Below, piece after piece: positions 1-6,273 of a stretch of DNA of 8,330 bases. The stretch's first letter is position 1. The number at the start of each line of letters is the position of its first letter. The stretch lies in contig DAIDJC010000141.1 in the NCBI GenBank assembly GCA_027451565.1, positions 1-8,330 of the forward strand, in the 5' to 3' direction. Made by a program: the position numbers and the translations under genes. The notes beneath the pieces are model-generated. The model saw only the letters and a program-made list of their open reading frames with translations. It ran no database searches and had not been told where the DNA came from. This DNA comes from Limisphaerales bacterium. GTDB lineage: Bacteria; Verrucomicrobiota; Verrucomicrobiia; Limisphaerales; UBA11358.

Positions 1-527
1 GGGTATTCCAGCAAACCCCGGCTGAAAGACTCATCCGCAGAGCTTTCATCGTCGCCCAAAACACCGGGCAACAACCGTGTGACTGTGTCTATCAAAACCA
101 TCGCCGGCAAAGCCCCGTTGGTCAGGACATAATCTCCAATCGAGATTTCATCGTCCGCCAGGTTTTCCCGGATCCGCTCATCAAACCCTTCATAGTGCCC
201 GGTCACCAGCACCAAATGCTTCTCCAGAGCCAGCGCCCGGGCTGCGGCTTGATCAAACCGCCTTCCCGATGGCGCGAGCAGGATGACCTTCGTATCCGGC
301 CCTTTTAACTGTTCCACTGCTTCAAAGACCGGTTCCGGCTTCAAAAGCATTCCCGGACCCCCGCCAAATGGACGGTCATCCACCGTCCGATGCCGGTCAT
401 GGGTCCAATCCCGCAGGTGATGAATGGCCAGTTCCAGCAAACCATTTTTTCGGGCCCGCATGATGATGCTTTCATCCAGCGGTCCGGCAAACATGCCCGG
501 AAAGAGGGTCAGCACATCAATTTTCAT
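1..527 (-). CDS. trmD: tRNA (guanine-N1-)-methyltransferase TrmD, C-terminus off window
   Basis: TrmD is a cytoplasmic SPOUT-class enzyme that transfers a methyl group from S-adenosylmethionine to N1 of G37 in tRNAs, which prevents +1 frameshifting. The ATG at 527 opens MKIDVLTLFPGMF, the standard TrmD N-terminus; 175 residues are visible before the left edge, out of roughly 230-250 in the family. Recognisable family blocks are GGGPGMLLKPEPV (residues 55-67), LLAPSGRRFDQ (83-93), the trefoil-knot segments LVTGHYEGFDERI (107-119) and SIGDYVLTNGALPAM (129-143), then TRLLPGVLG (150-158) and DESFSRGLLEY (165-175). D165 and R151 match the conserved acid and arginine of the family by position. The knot reads TNGALPAM where most TrmDs have TGGELPAM; I take this as lineage variation. 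It is the third gene of the minus-strand rpsP-khpA-trmD run, 31 bases after khpA. A GGGGA sits only three bases before the ATG, inside a small inverted repeat, so initiation may be structure-dependent. Identification is firm; the end is not seen. Confidence 0.96.
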   Translation of the reverse strand, partial: MKIDVLTLFPGMFAGPLDESIIMRARKNGLLELAIHHLRDWTHDRHRTVDDRPFGGGPGMLLKPEPVFEAVEQLKGPDTKVILLAPSGRRFDQAAARALALEKHLVLVTGHYEGFDERIRENLADDEISIGDYVLTNGALPAMVLIDTVTRLLPGVLGDDESSADESFSRGLLEY

Positions 528-559
528 GATCCCCAATGATCATACCCCAAAAATGGGGT
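526..559 (-). promoter_or_regulatory. Two adjacent small hairpins between khpA and trmD
   Basis: The gap between khpA and trmD holds two inverted repeats. In plus-strand letters they are ACCCCA-AAAA-TGGGGT (544-559, overlapping the khpA stop codon) and ATGATC-CCCAAT-GATCAT (526-543, overlapping the trmD ATG). Read as mRNA, one CCCC run can pair with either of two GGGG runs: the near one forms the first hairpin, and the far one is the Shine-Dalgarno-like stretch of trmD. The two pairings exclude each other, so the layout could tune trmD translation. The inverted repeats are seen directly; the function is inference from layout alone. Confidence 0.4.
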
Positions 560-834
560 TAAGCCGCGCTTTGCGGCTTTTGAACGTCTTTTTCCTCGAC
601 GATCTCCACGGAACACCGCAAATCCCGTCGCGAACTTCCAACCTGCACCAAGGAACGAATGGCATTGATGGTGGCCCCTTGCCGTCCAATGATTTGGCCC
701 ACATCACCGGGATTCACCCGCAACTGGTAAACCGTCACTCCGGAGCGTTCGACCGGCGTGACGCTTACTTCCTGCGGGTGCTGCACCAGCGCTTTTGCCA
801 CATATTCCAAAAAAGCTTGCATAGCCGCAGCCAA
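559..834 (-). CDS. khpA: KhpA-type KH domain RNA-binding protein
   Basis: This 91-residue protein is one small type II KH domain, the size of KhpA (formerly YlqC). Members bind RNA broadly, often with the partner KhpB/Jag, and affect cell division and mRNA fate in Gram-positive bacteria. The core shows VNPGDVGQIIGRQGATINAI (residues 40-59), with the GxxG RNA-binding loop as GRQG at about 50-53. The N-terminal helix MQAFLEYVAKALVQHPQEV and the strand VTVYQLRV also fit the family. It starts with ATG at 834, eight bases after the rpsP stop at 843, so the two are very probably co-transcribed and coupled. The order rpsP-khpA is classical and supports the call. The C-terminal tail (EEKDVQKPQSAA) is charged and probably disordered. 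Whether it works with a KhpB partner cannot be judged here. Confidence 0.93.
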   Translation of the reverse strand: MAAAMQAFLEYVAKALVQHPQEVSVTPVERSGVTVYQLRVNPGDVGQIIGRQGATINAIRSLVQVGSSRRDLRCSVEIVEEKDVQKPQSAA

Positions 835-842
835 AAGGCTCC

Positions 843-1115
843 TCAGGCACTCACGGCGCCGGCTGTTTCCTTTGCTGCTTTTTCAGCTTTCTTAATAAAG
901 CTGGCCACGGTCTCGCTGGCCTGCGCCCCAAGTTTCTTCCAATGCAGCGCCCGGTCCAGTTTCAAAGTGAAATTCCCACCCTGCTTCAAAGGATGGTAGG
1001 TGCCAATCTCTTCTATGAACTTGCCATCACGGGGACTGCGCCCATCGGCCACCACGATCCGGTACACCGGAGTGTTTTTCGTGCCGACCCGTTTCATGCG
1101 AATTTTTACTGCCAT
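843..1115 (-). CDS. rpsP: 30S ribosomal protein S16
   Basis: S16 is a primary-to-secondary binding protein of the small ribosomal subunit that stabilises the 5' domain of 16S rRNA. The 90-residue product is of normal family length. It opens with MAVKIRMKRVGTKNTPVYRI, then VVADGRSPRDGKFIEEIGTY (residues 21-40), the S16 signature, followed by the usual HPL and the DRALHWKKLGAQASETV helix region. The C-terminus is a lysine/alanine-rich tail. It is the first gene of the minus-strand operon leading into khpA and trmD. The ATG at 1115 is the only sensible start because the protein begins exactly at the family N-terminus. No strong Shine-Dalgarno motif precedes it. The 5' leader runs into a 254-base region shared with the divergent EIIA gene and may contain the hairpin at 1190-1217. 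Confidence 0.98.
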   Translation of the reverse strand: MAVKIRMKRVGTKNTPVYRIVVADGRSPRDGKFIEEIGTYHPLKQGGNFTLKLDRALHWKKLGAQASETVASFIKKAEKAAKETAGAVSA

Positions 1116-1189
1116 AATGTTATCAAAGGAGCGGTGAGCCTATCACAACCAGATTCAAAAGCAAGCGCTCAGTTAAATAAAATGCGCAT

Positions 1190-1217
1190 AAAAAGCGGGC
1201 CGTGCGGGCTGCTTTTT
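1190..1217. terminator. Terminator-like hairpin in the rpsP/EIIA divergent region
   Basis: AAAAAGCGGGCC-GTGC-GGGCTGCTTTTT forms a stem of about 11 pairs (one G-T wobble, one G-G mismatch) with a four-base loop. It has an A-run on one side and a T-run on the other, the shape of a bidirectional intrinsic terminator. It lies 75-102 bases upstream of the rpsP start and about 150 bases upstream of the EIIA start, between genes that point away from each other. There a terminator would act on leader transcripts (attenuation), on an unannotated small RNA or on antisense readthrough. Nothing else convincing was found in 1116-1369; no promoter hexamer pair was clear enough to call. Confidence 0.4.
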
Positions 1218-1369
1218 CCGCGTCCTCTCTGCGTCATTCCCCGGTTAAAAAGTTCCCGCTGAGGCCGTTTTGCCCTGATTGCTGGTTCCCCCGCAGAGCA
1301 AACTTTTTAGCCAACTCGAAATTCTGTCTTGAAATGCTCCGTGGTTTGGGCGCATCCTCAGGGCTGATT

Positions 1370-1834
1370 ATGGATTTGGCGGATATTTTGGGCCGGGAAC
1401 AGGTTGTGCCTGATTTGCAGGCAACTAACCGATGGGAAGCCATTGATGAACTCATTGGTAACCTGGTGACCACCGGCAAAATCCAGCCCAAAGACAGGGA
1501 GGCCGTCATTGCCGCTGTCCGGAAAAGGGAAACTTCCATGTCCACCGGCATTGGCTATGGTATCGGGCTTCCTCACGCTTCGACGGATTTGATCTTTGAA
1601 GTGGTGGGTGCCTTGGGGCGTTCCCATCAGGGTGTTCAATTTGATGCCCTCGATAATCAACCCGTCAAACTTGTCATGCTCTTCCTGGTGCCGCCGGGCC
1701 AGTTTCAAAGGCACCTCCACACTCTGGCAAACATCGCCAAACTCTTGCACAAGGCCGATTTTCGCGAGGCATTGGAAAAAGCGCCGGATGCCGATGCCAT
1801 GATGAAAGCCATTCAAGAGTATGGTAAAAAATGA
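1370..1834 (+). CDS. PTS EIIA domain protein (PtsN / fructose type), stand-alone
   Basis: The product is a single phosphotransferase EIIA domain of the mannitol/fructose/Ntr class (PF00359), 154 residues from the ATG at 1370. Such proteins take a phosphate from HPr or NPr on a histidine. Without fused EIIB/EIIC partners they are usually regulators (PtsN/EIIA-Ntr, governing potassium transport, nitrogen or carbon balance). The N-terminus MDLADILGREQVVPDL matches the usual family start. The active-site block GIGYGIGLPHAST contains the phospho-accepting His69, preceded by RKRETSMSTG as in PtsN (ET-STGIG). A second conserved block is VKLVMLFLVPPGQFQRHLHTLANIAKLL. An AGGG lies eight bases before the ATG. 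The frame stays open back to 1202, but the extra residues do not look like this family, so the 1370 start is preferred. The next gene, argS, starts about 136 bases on; co-transcription is possible. No rpoN or HPr-kinase neighbour is in view, so ptsN remains a class label, not a proven orthologue. Confidence 0.9.
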   Translation: MDLADILGREQVVPDLQATNRWEAIDELIGNLVTTGKIQPKDREAVIAAVRKRETSMSTGIGYGIGLPHASTDLIFEVVGALGRSHQGVQFDALDNQPVKLVMLFLVPPGQFQRHLHTLANIAKLLHKADFREALEKAPDADAMMKAIQEYGKK

Positions 1835-1970
1835 GGATTACCCCGTTTTTGCGCCTTCCATGCCCAGTCTCCTGGTGAATTTCCGCGGTAAAAGGCAAAC
1901 CTGATCCATCTCATTCAAGCGCTGCCGGACTGTGCGTTTCACCACCCGGCCAAAAGAAATCCAGGAATTT

Positions 1971-3740
1971 GTGTCACCTTGCAAACTAATTCAATTTAAT
2001 CTCCGGCAATGTGTTTCAGGGCTTTTTCCGGATGCGGATGTCCATTCCATCCGTGTCCAGCCTTGTGACCCCAAGTTTGGAGATTACCAGACCAACGCCT
2101 TGATGGGCCTGGCCAAGTCAAAGGGCCTTAATCCCCGCAAGCTGGCTGGGGATGTCGTCGCCCGACTGGACCTCTCAGGCATTTGTGAATCGGTGGAGGT
2201 GGCCGGGGCGGGGTTCCTAAACTTCCGGCTCTCCAAGGCCAGGCTCGCCGAAACCCTCTCCGAAGCCAATCGCGGGGAACACCTGTTTTTTGATCGGGAA
2301 AACGTCGGGCGCAGCATCATCGTGGATTTCAGCTCCCCCAACGTGGCCAAGCCCATGCATGTGGGCCATATTCGCTCCACGGGCATTGGAGATGCCTTGC
2401 AGCGCACCTTCCGGCTCCTCGGCCATTCGGTCATCACCGATAATCATATCGGAGATTGGGGCACTCAATTTGGCAAGCTCCTGCTGGGTTGGAAGGAAAT
2501 GTTGGACCGGTCCGCCCTCGCCACGGACGCCATCGCCGAATTGGAGCGTCTTTACAAAGTCATCAATGCCCAATGCGATGCGGATGCCGGGCGCCTGGAG
2601 GCCGCCCGGGCGGAGTTGGTCAAACTGCAGGCCGGTGATCCTGAAAACCTTGGCATTTGGAGGGAGATGGTTTCCCTCTCCCAGGTGCAATTTGACGCCC
2701 TTTACAGCCGGTTGGGCGTGCGGTTTGACAAGGCTTTGGGCGAAAGTTTCTACAATCCTTTCCTCGCCGGTGTCGTGGCTGACCTTCTGGCCTGCGGCAT
2801 GGCCCGCGAAAGCGCCGGAGCGGTGGCCGTTTTCAGCGATGGCCAATTGCCACCTCGCGAGGATCCATTCCTGGTAAACAAGGAGGGCGAATGGGTGGAT
2901 GATCCCGCCCTGATCCGCAAAAGTGACGGCGGGTACAACTACATGACCACCGACCTTGCCACCCTGGATTACCGGATCAGCCAATGGTCCCCCAGTGAAA
3001 TCATTTACGTGGTTGATGACCGGCAAACCAGTCATTTCAAAAAATTGTTCTCCATCTACAGGCGCTGGAAGCCTGAGCAGGCCAAAACCGTCCGGCTGGT
3101 GCATGTGGGGTTCGGCAAAATCATGGGTGACGATGGCAGGCCTTTCCGCACCCGCAGCGGTGACACGGTTCGACTTCGTGACCTTTTGGACGAAGCCCAG
3201 GAGCGCGCCAGGAAACTGGTGGATGCCAAAAGCCCGGAACTCGCGGAAGATCAACGTGCTGAAATAGCCCGGGTCGTGGGGGTGGGGGCCGTGAAATATG
3301 CCGACCTCCTGCCCAACCGCCAGAGTGATTATGTGTTTAACTGGGAAAAAATGCTGGCTTTGCAGGGAAACACCGCGCCGTATTTGATGTATGCCTATGC
3401 GCGCATTCGCAGCATATTCCGAAAATTGGATAGCGCATGGAAACCGGGCGAGTTGGCTTCCTTAATACTGAATGAACCCGTGGAAATTGCCCTGGCCGGT
3501 CATTTGATCAATTTTGGCCTCACCTTGGAAGCCGTGGCTGAGGAATATCGGCCCAATTTCCTCTGCAATTACCTTTTTGAACTGGCTGGCAAATTCACCT
3601 CCTTCTATGAACAATGCCCCGTCTTGAAGGCGGAAGACCCTCAAATCCGTCTATCCAGACTGCACTTGTGCGAACTCACCGCGCGGGTCTTGAAAACCGG
3701 GCTGGAAACCCTCGGGATAGGCGTGGTCGAGCAGATGTGA
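1971..3740 (+). CDS. argS: Arginyl-tRNA synthetase
   Basis: ArgRS is a class I aminoacyl-tRNA synthetase that charges tRNA-Arg in the cytoplasm. From the preferred GTG at 1971 the protein has 589 residues, close to the roughly 577 of E. coli ArgS. Domains in order are: the N-terminal Add-1 domain with PKFGDYQTNALM (about 34-45); the HIGH-type motif as HVGH (130-133) in SSPNVAKPMHVGHIRSTG; DNHIGDWGTQFGKLL (157-171); and HVGFGKIMGDDGRPFRTRSG (378-397), the degenerate KMSKS region typical of ArgRS. APYLMYAYARIRSIFRK (469-485) precedes the all-helical DALR anticodon-binding domain, which ends at IGVVEQM. The frame also has a GTG at 1932, giving 13 more residues, but only the 1971 GTG has a good Shine-Dalgarno sequence (AGGA at 1963-1966), and the family usually starts just before LIQ..LRQ. 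The rare GTG start is a mild uncertainty. Function is not in doubt. Confidence 0.96.
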   Translation: MSPCKLIQFNLRQCVSGLFPDADVHSIRVQPCDPKFGDYQTNALMGLAKSKGLNPRKLAGDVVARLDLSGICESVEVAGAGFLNFRLSKARLAETLSEANRGEHLFFDRENVGRSIIVDFSSPNVAKPMHVGHIRSTGIGDALQRTFRLLGHSVITDNHIGDWGTQFGKLLLGWKEMLDRSALATDAIAELERLYKVINAQCDADAGRLEAARAELVKLQAGDPENLGIWREMVSLSQVQFDALYSRLGVRFDKALGESFYNPFLAGVVADLLACGMARESAGAVAVFSDGQLPPREDPFLVNKEGEWVDDPALIRKSDGGYNYMTTDLATLDYRISQWSPSEIIYVVDDRQTSHFKKLFSIYRRWKPEQAKTVRLVHVGFGKIMGDDGRPFRTRSGDTVRLRDLLDEAQERARKLVDAKSPELAEDQRAEIARVVGVGAVKYADLLPNRQSDYVFNWEKMLALQGNTAPYLMYAYARIRSIFRKLDSAWKPGELASLILNEPVEIALAGHLINFGLTLEAVAEEYRPNFLCNYLFELAGKFTSFYEQCPVLKAEDPQIRLSRLHLCELTARVLKTGLETLGIGVVEQM

Positions 3741-3990
3741 CGCGCGCCGCATAGCAGATCAACTTTCGACGTTAATGCCGCCCGGAGTTTTTGCACCCTG
3801 GCCAAAGACTCCAATTGGAAATTCTATTCGGCATATTTGATTTCCCGCCGCCAGAATCCGCGTTAAACGATTCAGAACTTTGCAACCTCGGCGAGAAGCG
3901 CCTTGAAGACACTGGCAAAACAGCTTGATGCTGGTTGGTGTCCAAAATCAGATTGGCAGAATAGAAAAGCAGTCGTTCAGAATTCGATAA
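3741..3990. other. Decayed intergenic sequence after argS
   Basis: No intact gene is visible here. All six frames are broken by stops or give only short stretches with no family resemblance. A 118-codon minus-strand reading frame (3772-4128) exists but runs antisense to the methylase remnant that follows, and its translation shows no domain. No terminator with a T-run was found directly after argS. The stretch most likely continues the degraded DNA of the methylase scrap downstream. Confidence 0.45.
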
Positions 3991-4151
3991 TCCAAACCAA
4001 TCTTGGAAGAAATAAATCACTTGCTGAAGCGTCTCTACGGCTTCACGGCGGAGGAGTCTGATTTCATCATCCATTACGACATCAATACCGCCCCGGTCGT
4101 GACCGCGGCGAGGAAGACCGCAAGTCACCTTTTTTACTCCTCAACCTTTAA
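3991..4151 (+). pseudogene. C-terminal remnant of an N6-adenine DNA methylase (Eco57I/PglX-like)
   Basis: From 3991 to about 4085 the plus strand reads SKPILEEINHLL, then KRLYGFTAEESDFIIHYDI. This closely follows the C-terminal tail common in large N6-adenine DNA methylases of type II restriction-modification and related defence systems, roughly SKPIIDEID..L..HYGFT.EELDFIINYDIKYRMG (recalled from family knowledge, not searched). One base is missing near 4084-4086. In the next frame the text resumes as YRPGRDRGEEDRK, which continues the same family ending, and it stops at the TAA at 4149-4151. A TAA at 3988-3990 closes the frame upstream, and no other part of the methylase is recognisable. The match on both sides of a one-base deletion makes this a fossil and not chance. 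It is not functional. It converges tail-to-tail with the glycosidase gene, which ends at 4141, overlapping by about 11 bases. It implies that a restriction-modification or defence locus once lay here. Confidence 0.68.
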
Positions 4152-5607
4152 CGCTGTGAGTCAGTAGTGATTTTGTTTCATAAACGTTTTTCGGGGGTCG
4201 GCGATTTTGAAAATAATTTTTCGTCGCGTCCTCGATGACGGCGACCCAGTCGCCCTGCGGTCTTTTTTCCAACGTGAGATTTCCGGGATTGGTAAAATGT
4301 TCCCGTAGCGCTTCGCTTTCGCCGGTGGCCGGATTAAACCAATACGCGTTCAGCGTGCGCGCGGAAATTACTGCCGTGTTGAGAATGATAGTTTGCGGCG
4401 AACTGATATAGACCATCATGTAGGTGGCGTCATTGTGTTTCAAAGTGCCGTCACGCGTTGCCTGCACGCGAGTGGCGATATTCGTGCCTTGTCCCGCCAG
4501 CACCAGGCTTTGGTCGGGAATCCGCGCAAGATAAGGATGCGAATACAGTAATATTTTGATGAAATGCAATTGCCGCACCGCTGGCGTGCCCAACGCCTCC
4601 ATCCAGTTTGTCACACCGGGTTTCCAACCTTTGAGCATCCACGGCTGGCCAGTATGCGGCGTCATTTGCCAGATTGCGTCGTGGCCGTAAGCGTAGCCGC
4701 AGCCGCCCGCAAATACGCATTGATATAAACTGCGCCTTTGGATGAGCGGATCTTCCTGCGTGCCGGATTCATAGCGATGCTCACCCATCATTGTCGGCTT
4801 GACAGAGGAAATTTTCCAATCGCCCAACACCAACGCGGCAGCGTCAAAGTCCGCGCTCGCAGGCGCGCTGCCAGATTTCGCCTGGCAGAGGTAAAAATCC
4901 AGCCACGAAGATTCTGCGTAAAATTTGGAACTGGAATTGGGTGATGTGGGATGCACCGTCACGAGGTTTTTTCCTGCGCAGCCTTCTTTCAACGCCCGAC
5001 CAAACGCATTCACGCGATCAACTTCAATGAAATGCGGAGCAGATTCCCCGCCCGCGCAAAAAATCACGTTTGGAATTCCTGCATAATGGTGACCGAGCGC
5101 ATGGCCGAGCCTGGTCAGTTGCACGGATGTGTAATTATTCATCGTGCCGGTTCTTTTGCCCGCCCACATTGCGTAGAGCATCACGTACAAATGGTGTGTG
5201 GCGGCTCTTCGAATAATGGCGTCGCATGTCTCAAAATACGCCGGGTTCAATTCCGTTTTGTCCGCGCCGATGTAGGCGGACTGGCCGTAGGCATTCGTTG
5301 CGCTCGCTTGCGGGAAAAAATTCAATGCAAACATGATCGCGTTGAAGCCGCAATTTTCCCGGCTCTGGAAATAGGTTTCAATCTCCGTCATCTTCAAAGC
5401 GCCCAGATTCCACGCCGTGTCCGCCAGGATAAAAACCGGCGCGCCGGTTTTTGCGTCCACGAGATAATGGTGGTTGGCGCTGACCCCGAGTCCGTCCAAC
5501 GCAGCGGGTTTTGACGGGGATGCAAACGGCGTCAAACTGCAGAGGGTAAATATTGAGGAGAGGATTCCGCAAAAGGCCGAAAGCCTGATTGAGGAAAGCT
5601 TTTTCAT
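4141..5607 (-). CDS. Secreted DUF4038 / GH140 apiosidase-like glycosidase with C-terminal collagen-binding-like domain
   Basis: The 488-residue product looks like an apiosidase-like glycoside hydrolase (DUF4038, PF13204; the GH140 family includes an apiosidase acting on rhamnogalacturonan II). Residues 1-30 form a Sec signal peptide: MKK, a hydrophobic core, then PFAS-type small residues before a likely cleavage site. This start (ATG at 5607) is preferred over the upstream ATG at 5709, which would bury the signal. The barrel begins at HHYLVDAKTGAPVFILADTAW (about 46-66). Conserved blocks are NVIFCAGGES (180-189) and PTMMGEHRYES (271-281), whose Glu276 fits a catalytic glutamate. Where many relatives have GGD this protein has GGE, with Glu188 at the probable acid position. 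About 369-462 resembles the putative collagen-binding domain PF12904 (AYWFNPATGE, then GDWVAVIED). It is a single gene with no transporter or partner enzyme beside it, flanked by mobile-element debris, suggesting acquisition. The exact sugar substrate is unknown. Confidence 0.85.
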   Translation of the reverse strand: MKKLSSIRLSAFCGILSSIFTLCSLTPFASPSKPAALDGLGVSANHHYLVDAKTGAPVFILADTAWNLGALKMTEIETYFQSRENCGFNAIMFALNFFPQASATNAYGQSAYIGADKTELNPAYFETCDAIIRRAATHHLYVMLYAMWAGKRTGTMNNYTSVQLTRLGHALGHHYAGIPNVIFCAGGESAPHFIEVDRVNAFGRALKEGCAGKNLVTVHPTSPNSSSKFYAESSWLDFYLCQAKSGSAPASADFDAAALVLGDWKISSVKPTMMGEHRYESGTQEDPLIQRRSLYQCVFAGGCGYAYGHDAIWQMTPHTGQPWMLKGWKPGVTNWMEALGTPAVRQLHFIKILLYSHPYLARIPDQSLVLAGQGTNIATRVQATRDGTLKHNDATYMMVYISSPQTIILNTAVISARTLNAYWFNPATGESEALREHFTNPGNLTLEKRPQGDWVAVIEDATKNYFQNRRPPKNVYETKSLLTHSVKG

Positions 5608-5691
5608 AAATACATTGCAGCTTGGGCAGCGAATCAATTTTTTTCGCGTCAATGCGCCGGGCAAACTCCGCAACATTTTTTTTGGAGAGCG

Positions 5692-5720
5692 ATGAGCGGT
5701 TGTTTGCAATTTGCGCTCAT
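5692..5720. promoter_or_regulatory. Dyad ATGAGCG-N15-CGCTCAT upstream of the glycosidase gene
   Basis: A perfect seven-base inverted repeat, ATGAGCG (5692-5698) and CGCTCAT (5714-5720), is separated by 15 bases and lies 85-113 bases upstream of the preferred glycosidase start. Centre-to-centre spacing is 22 bases, about two helical turns, which would suit a dimeric regulator. No regulator gene is nearby, and no convincing -35/-10 pair could be placed. It may be an operator, or an end of old insertion DNA. Confidence 0.25.
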
Positions 5721-5801
5721 AAGGTTAATGGCTGGAAAACACAGGTTCATGGCCACTTCCAATATACAGAGTGGCGCAAATGGGATAATCGTCAAACATT
5801 T

Positions 5802-5939
5802 ATGATTCCCGAACAAGTGTTTCATCGGATATTTGGGTTGGGCGAAGGCTGGAAAATCCGGCAAGTGAACTATCTGGACAAAGAGGGCAAAGTAATAATT
5901 TGCGTCGAGTGCGCTTGTCATCGAAATTCGGACCAGTAG
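5802..5939 (+). pseudogene. N-terminal scrap of an ISL3-like transposase
   Basis: A 45-codon frame reads MIPEQVFHRIFGLGEGWKIR, then QVNYLDKEGKVIICVECACH, and ends at TAG. The pattern of a short helix, the phrase LGLxxxWxVxxVxxxxxxxxLxIxVxx and a following cysteine region is the way ISL3-family transposases begin before their zinc-finger CxxC. The rest of the transposase (catalytic DDE domain, roughly 350 residues) is missing, so this is at most a remnant. The frame is open upstream to 5622, but that part overlaps the start of the glycosidase gene on the other strand and shows no resemblance. Assignment rests on a short stretch recalled from family knowledge and is moderate at best. It supports the idea that this block has had insertion sequences. 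Confidence 0.4.
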
Positions 5940-5954
5940 GTAAGTAAGACTTTT

Positions 5955-6005
5955 GTTGTCTGATGGACAACCGCCCGTGATGGCGGTAAAACAACAACAG
6001 ACAAC
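5955..6005. repeat. Cluster of short inverted repeats between transposase scraps
   Basis: Two hairpins overlap by two bases: GTTGTC-TGATG-GACAAC (5955-5971) and ACCGCC-CGTGAT-GGCGGT (5970-5987). A further copy of the first arm, in CAGACAAC (5998-6005), could pair with GTTGTCTG (5955-5962) to enclose the second hairpin. The cluster sits just after the ISL3-like scrap and before the IS3-type scrap, so it may be an eroded insertion-sequence end. No target-site duplication was recognised. Confidence 0.3.
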
Positions 6006-6008
6006 CAA

Positions 6009-6176
6009 ATAAAAGCGAAACGACAGAGACATCAATCGGTCTTCAAGGCCAAAGTGGGATTGGAAGGGTTGGCGGGAATCAAGACATTGGCTGAGATTGC
6101 CCGCGAGTATCAGGTGCATCCGACGGTCCTTTTGCGGAATGGTCAGGGCCAGATTTACCCTGCCGTACAGTGGTGA
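6009..6176 (+). pseudogene. Remnant of IS3-type OrfA (HTH) transposase gene
   Basis: The frame reads KAKRQRHQSVFKAKVGLEGL, then AGIKTLAEIAREYQVHPT. It closely follows the N-terminal helix-turn-helix of IS3-family OrfA proteins (typically KRR.YSPEFKA.VALEALKGEKTLAELA.EYGVHP..I..WK). After HPT the resemblance is lost and the frame meets TGA at 6174-6176. The likely first codon reads ATA, possibly a decayed ATG. No downstream OrfB integrase (DDE) is present and no clear terminal inverted repeats were found, so this is a dead fragment. In intact elements OrfA binds the ends and is fused to OrfB by programmed -1 frameshifting. After the TGA the same frame runs on for 33 codons to TAG at 6276-6278 (…LPANIKLAVANEAFQ), with no recognised family. 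Confidence 0.6.
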
Positions 6177-6273
6177 AATCGGATCCAGAACCCGGATTTG
6201 CCGACCGGCCAGTTCTGCCCCGACCCGAGTTTGCCGGCCAATATCAAATTGGCTGTGGCAAATGAGGCGTTTC

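Noticed and set aside
424..999. 191-codon plus-strand frame opposite trmD, khpA and rpsP
   Set aside because: It lies antisense to three firmly identified genes and has no domain resemblance.
1202..1369. 56-codon N-terminal extension of the EIIA gene
   Set aside because: The frame is open, but EIIA proteins start at MDLADIL-type sequence, an AGGG precedes the ATG at 1370, and the extension crosses the terminator-like hairpin.
2217..3254. 345-codon minus-strand frame opposite argS
   Set aside because: A long shadow frame in high-GC coding sequence; argS motifs are intact across the whole stretch.
3772..4128. 118-codon minus-strand reading frame between argS and the glycosidase
   Set aside because: It runs antisense to the recognisable methylase tail, shows no domain, and has an arginine/serine-rich composition typical of a shadow frame.
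5608..5709. Longer start of the glycosidase (ATG at 5709)
   Set aside because: It would put 34 residues before a normal Sec signal peptide that begins MKKLSS; the RCPSCN stretch in it is more likely chance.
5649..6119. 156-codon minus-strand frame with a hydrophobic, cysteine-rich stretch (VVCCCFTAITGGC)
   Set aside because: It looks superficially like a lipoprotein signal, but it overlaps the two transposase scraps read on the plus strand and has no protein-like continuation.
6069..6176. LysM-like reading of TLAEIAREYQVHPTVLLRNG
   Set aside because: LysM domains have a similar phrase, but the preceding FKAKVGLEGL fits the IS3 OrfA helix-turn-helix and not LysM.
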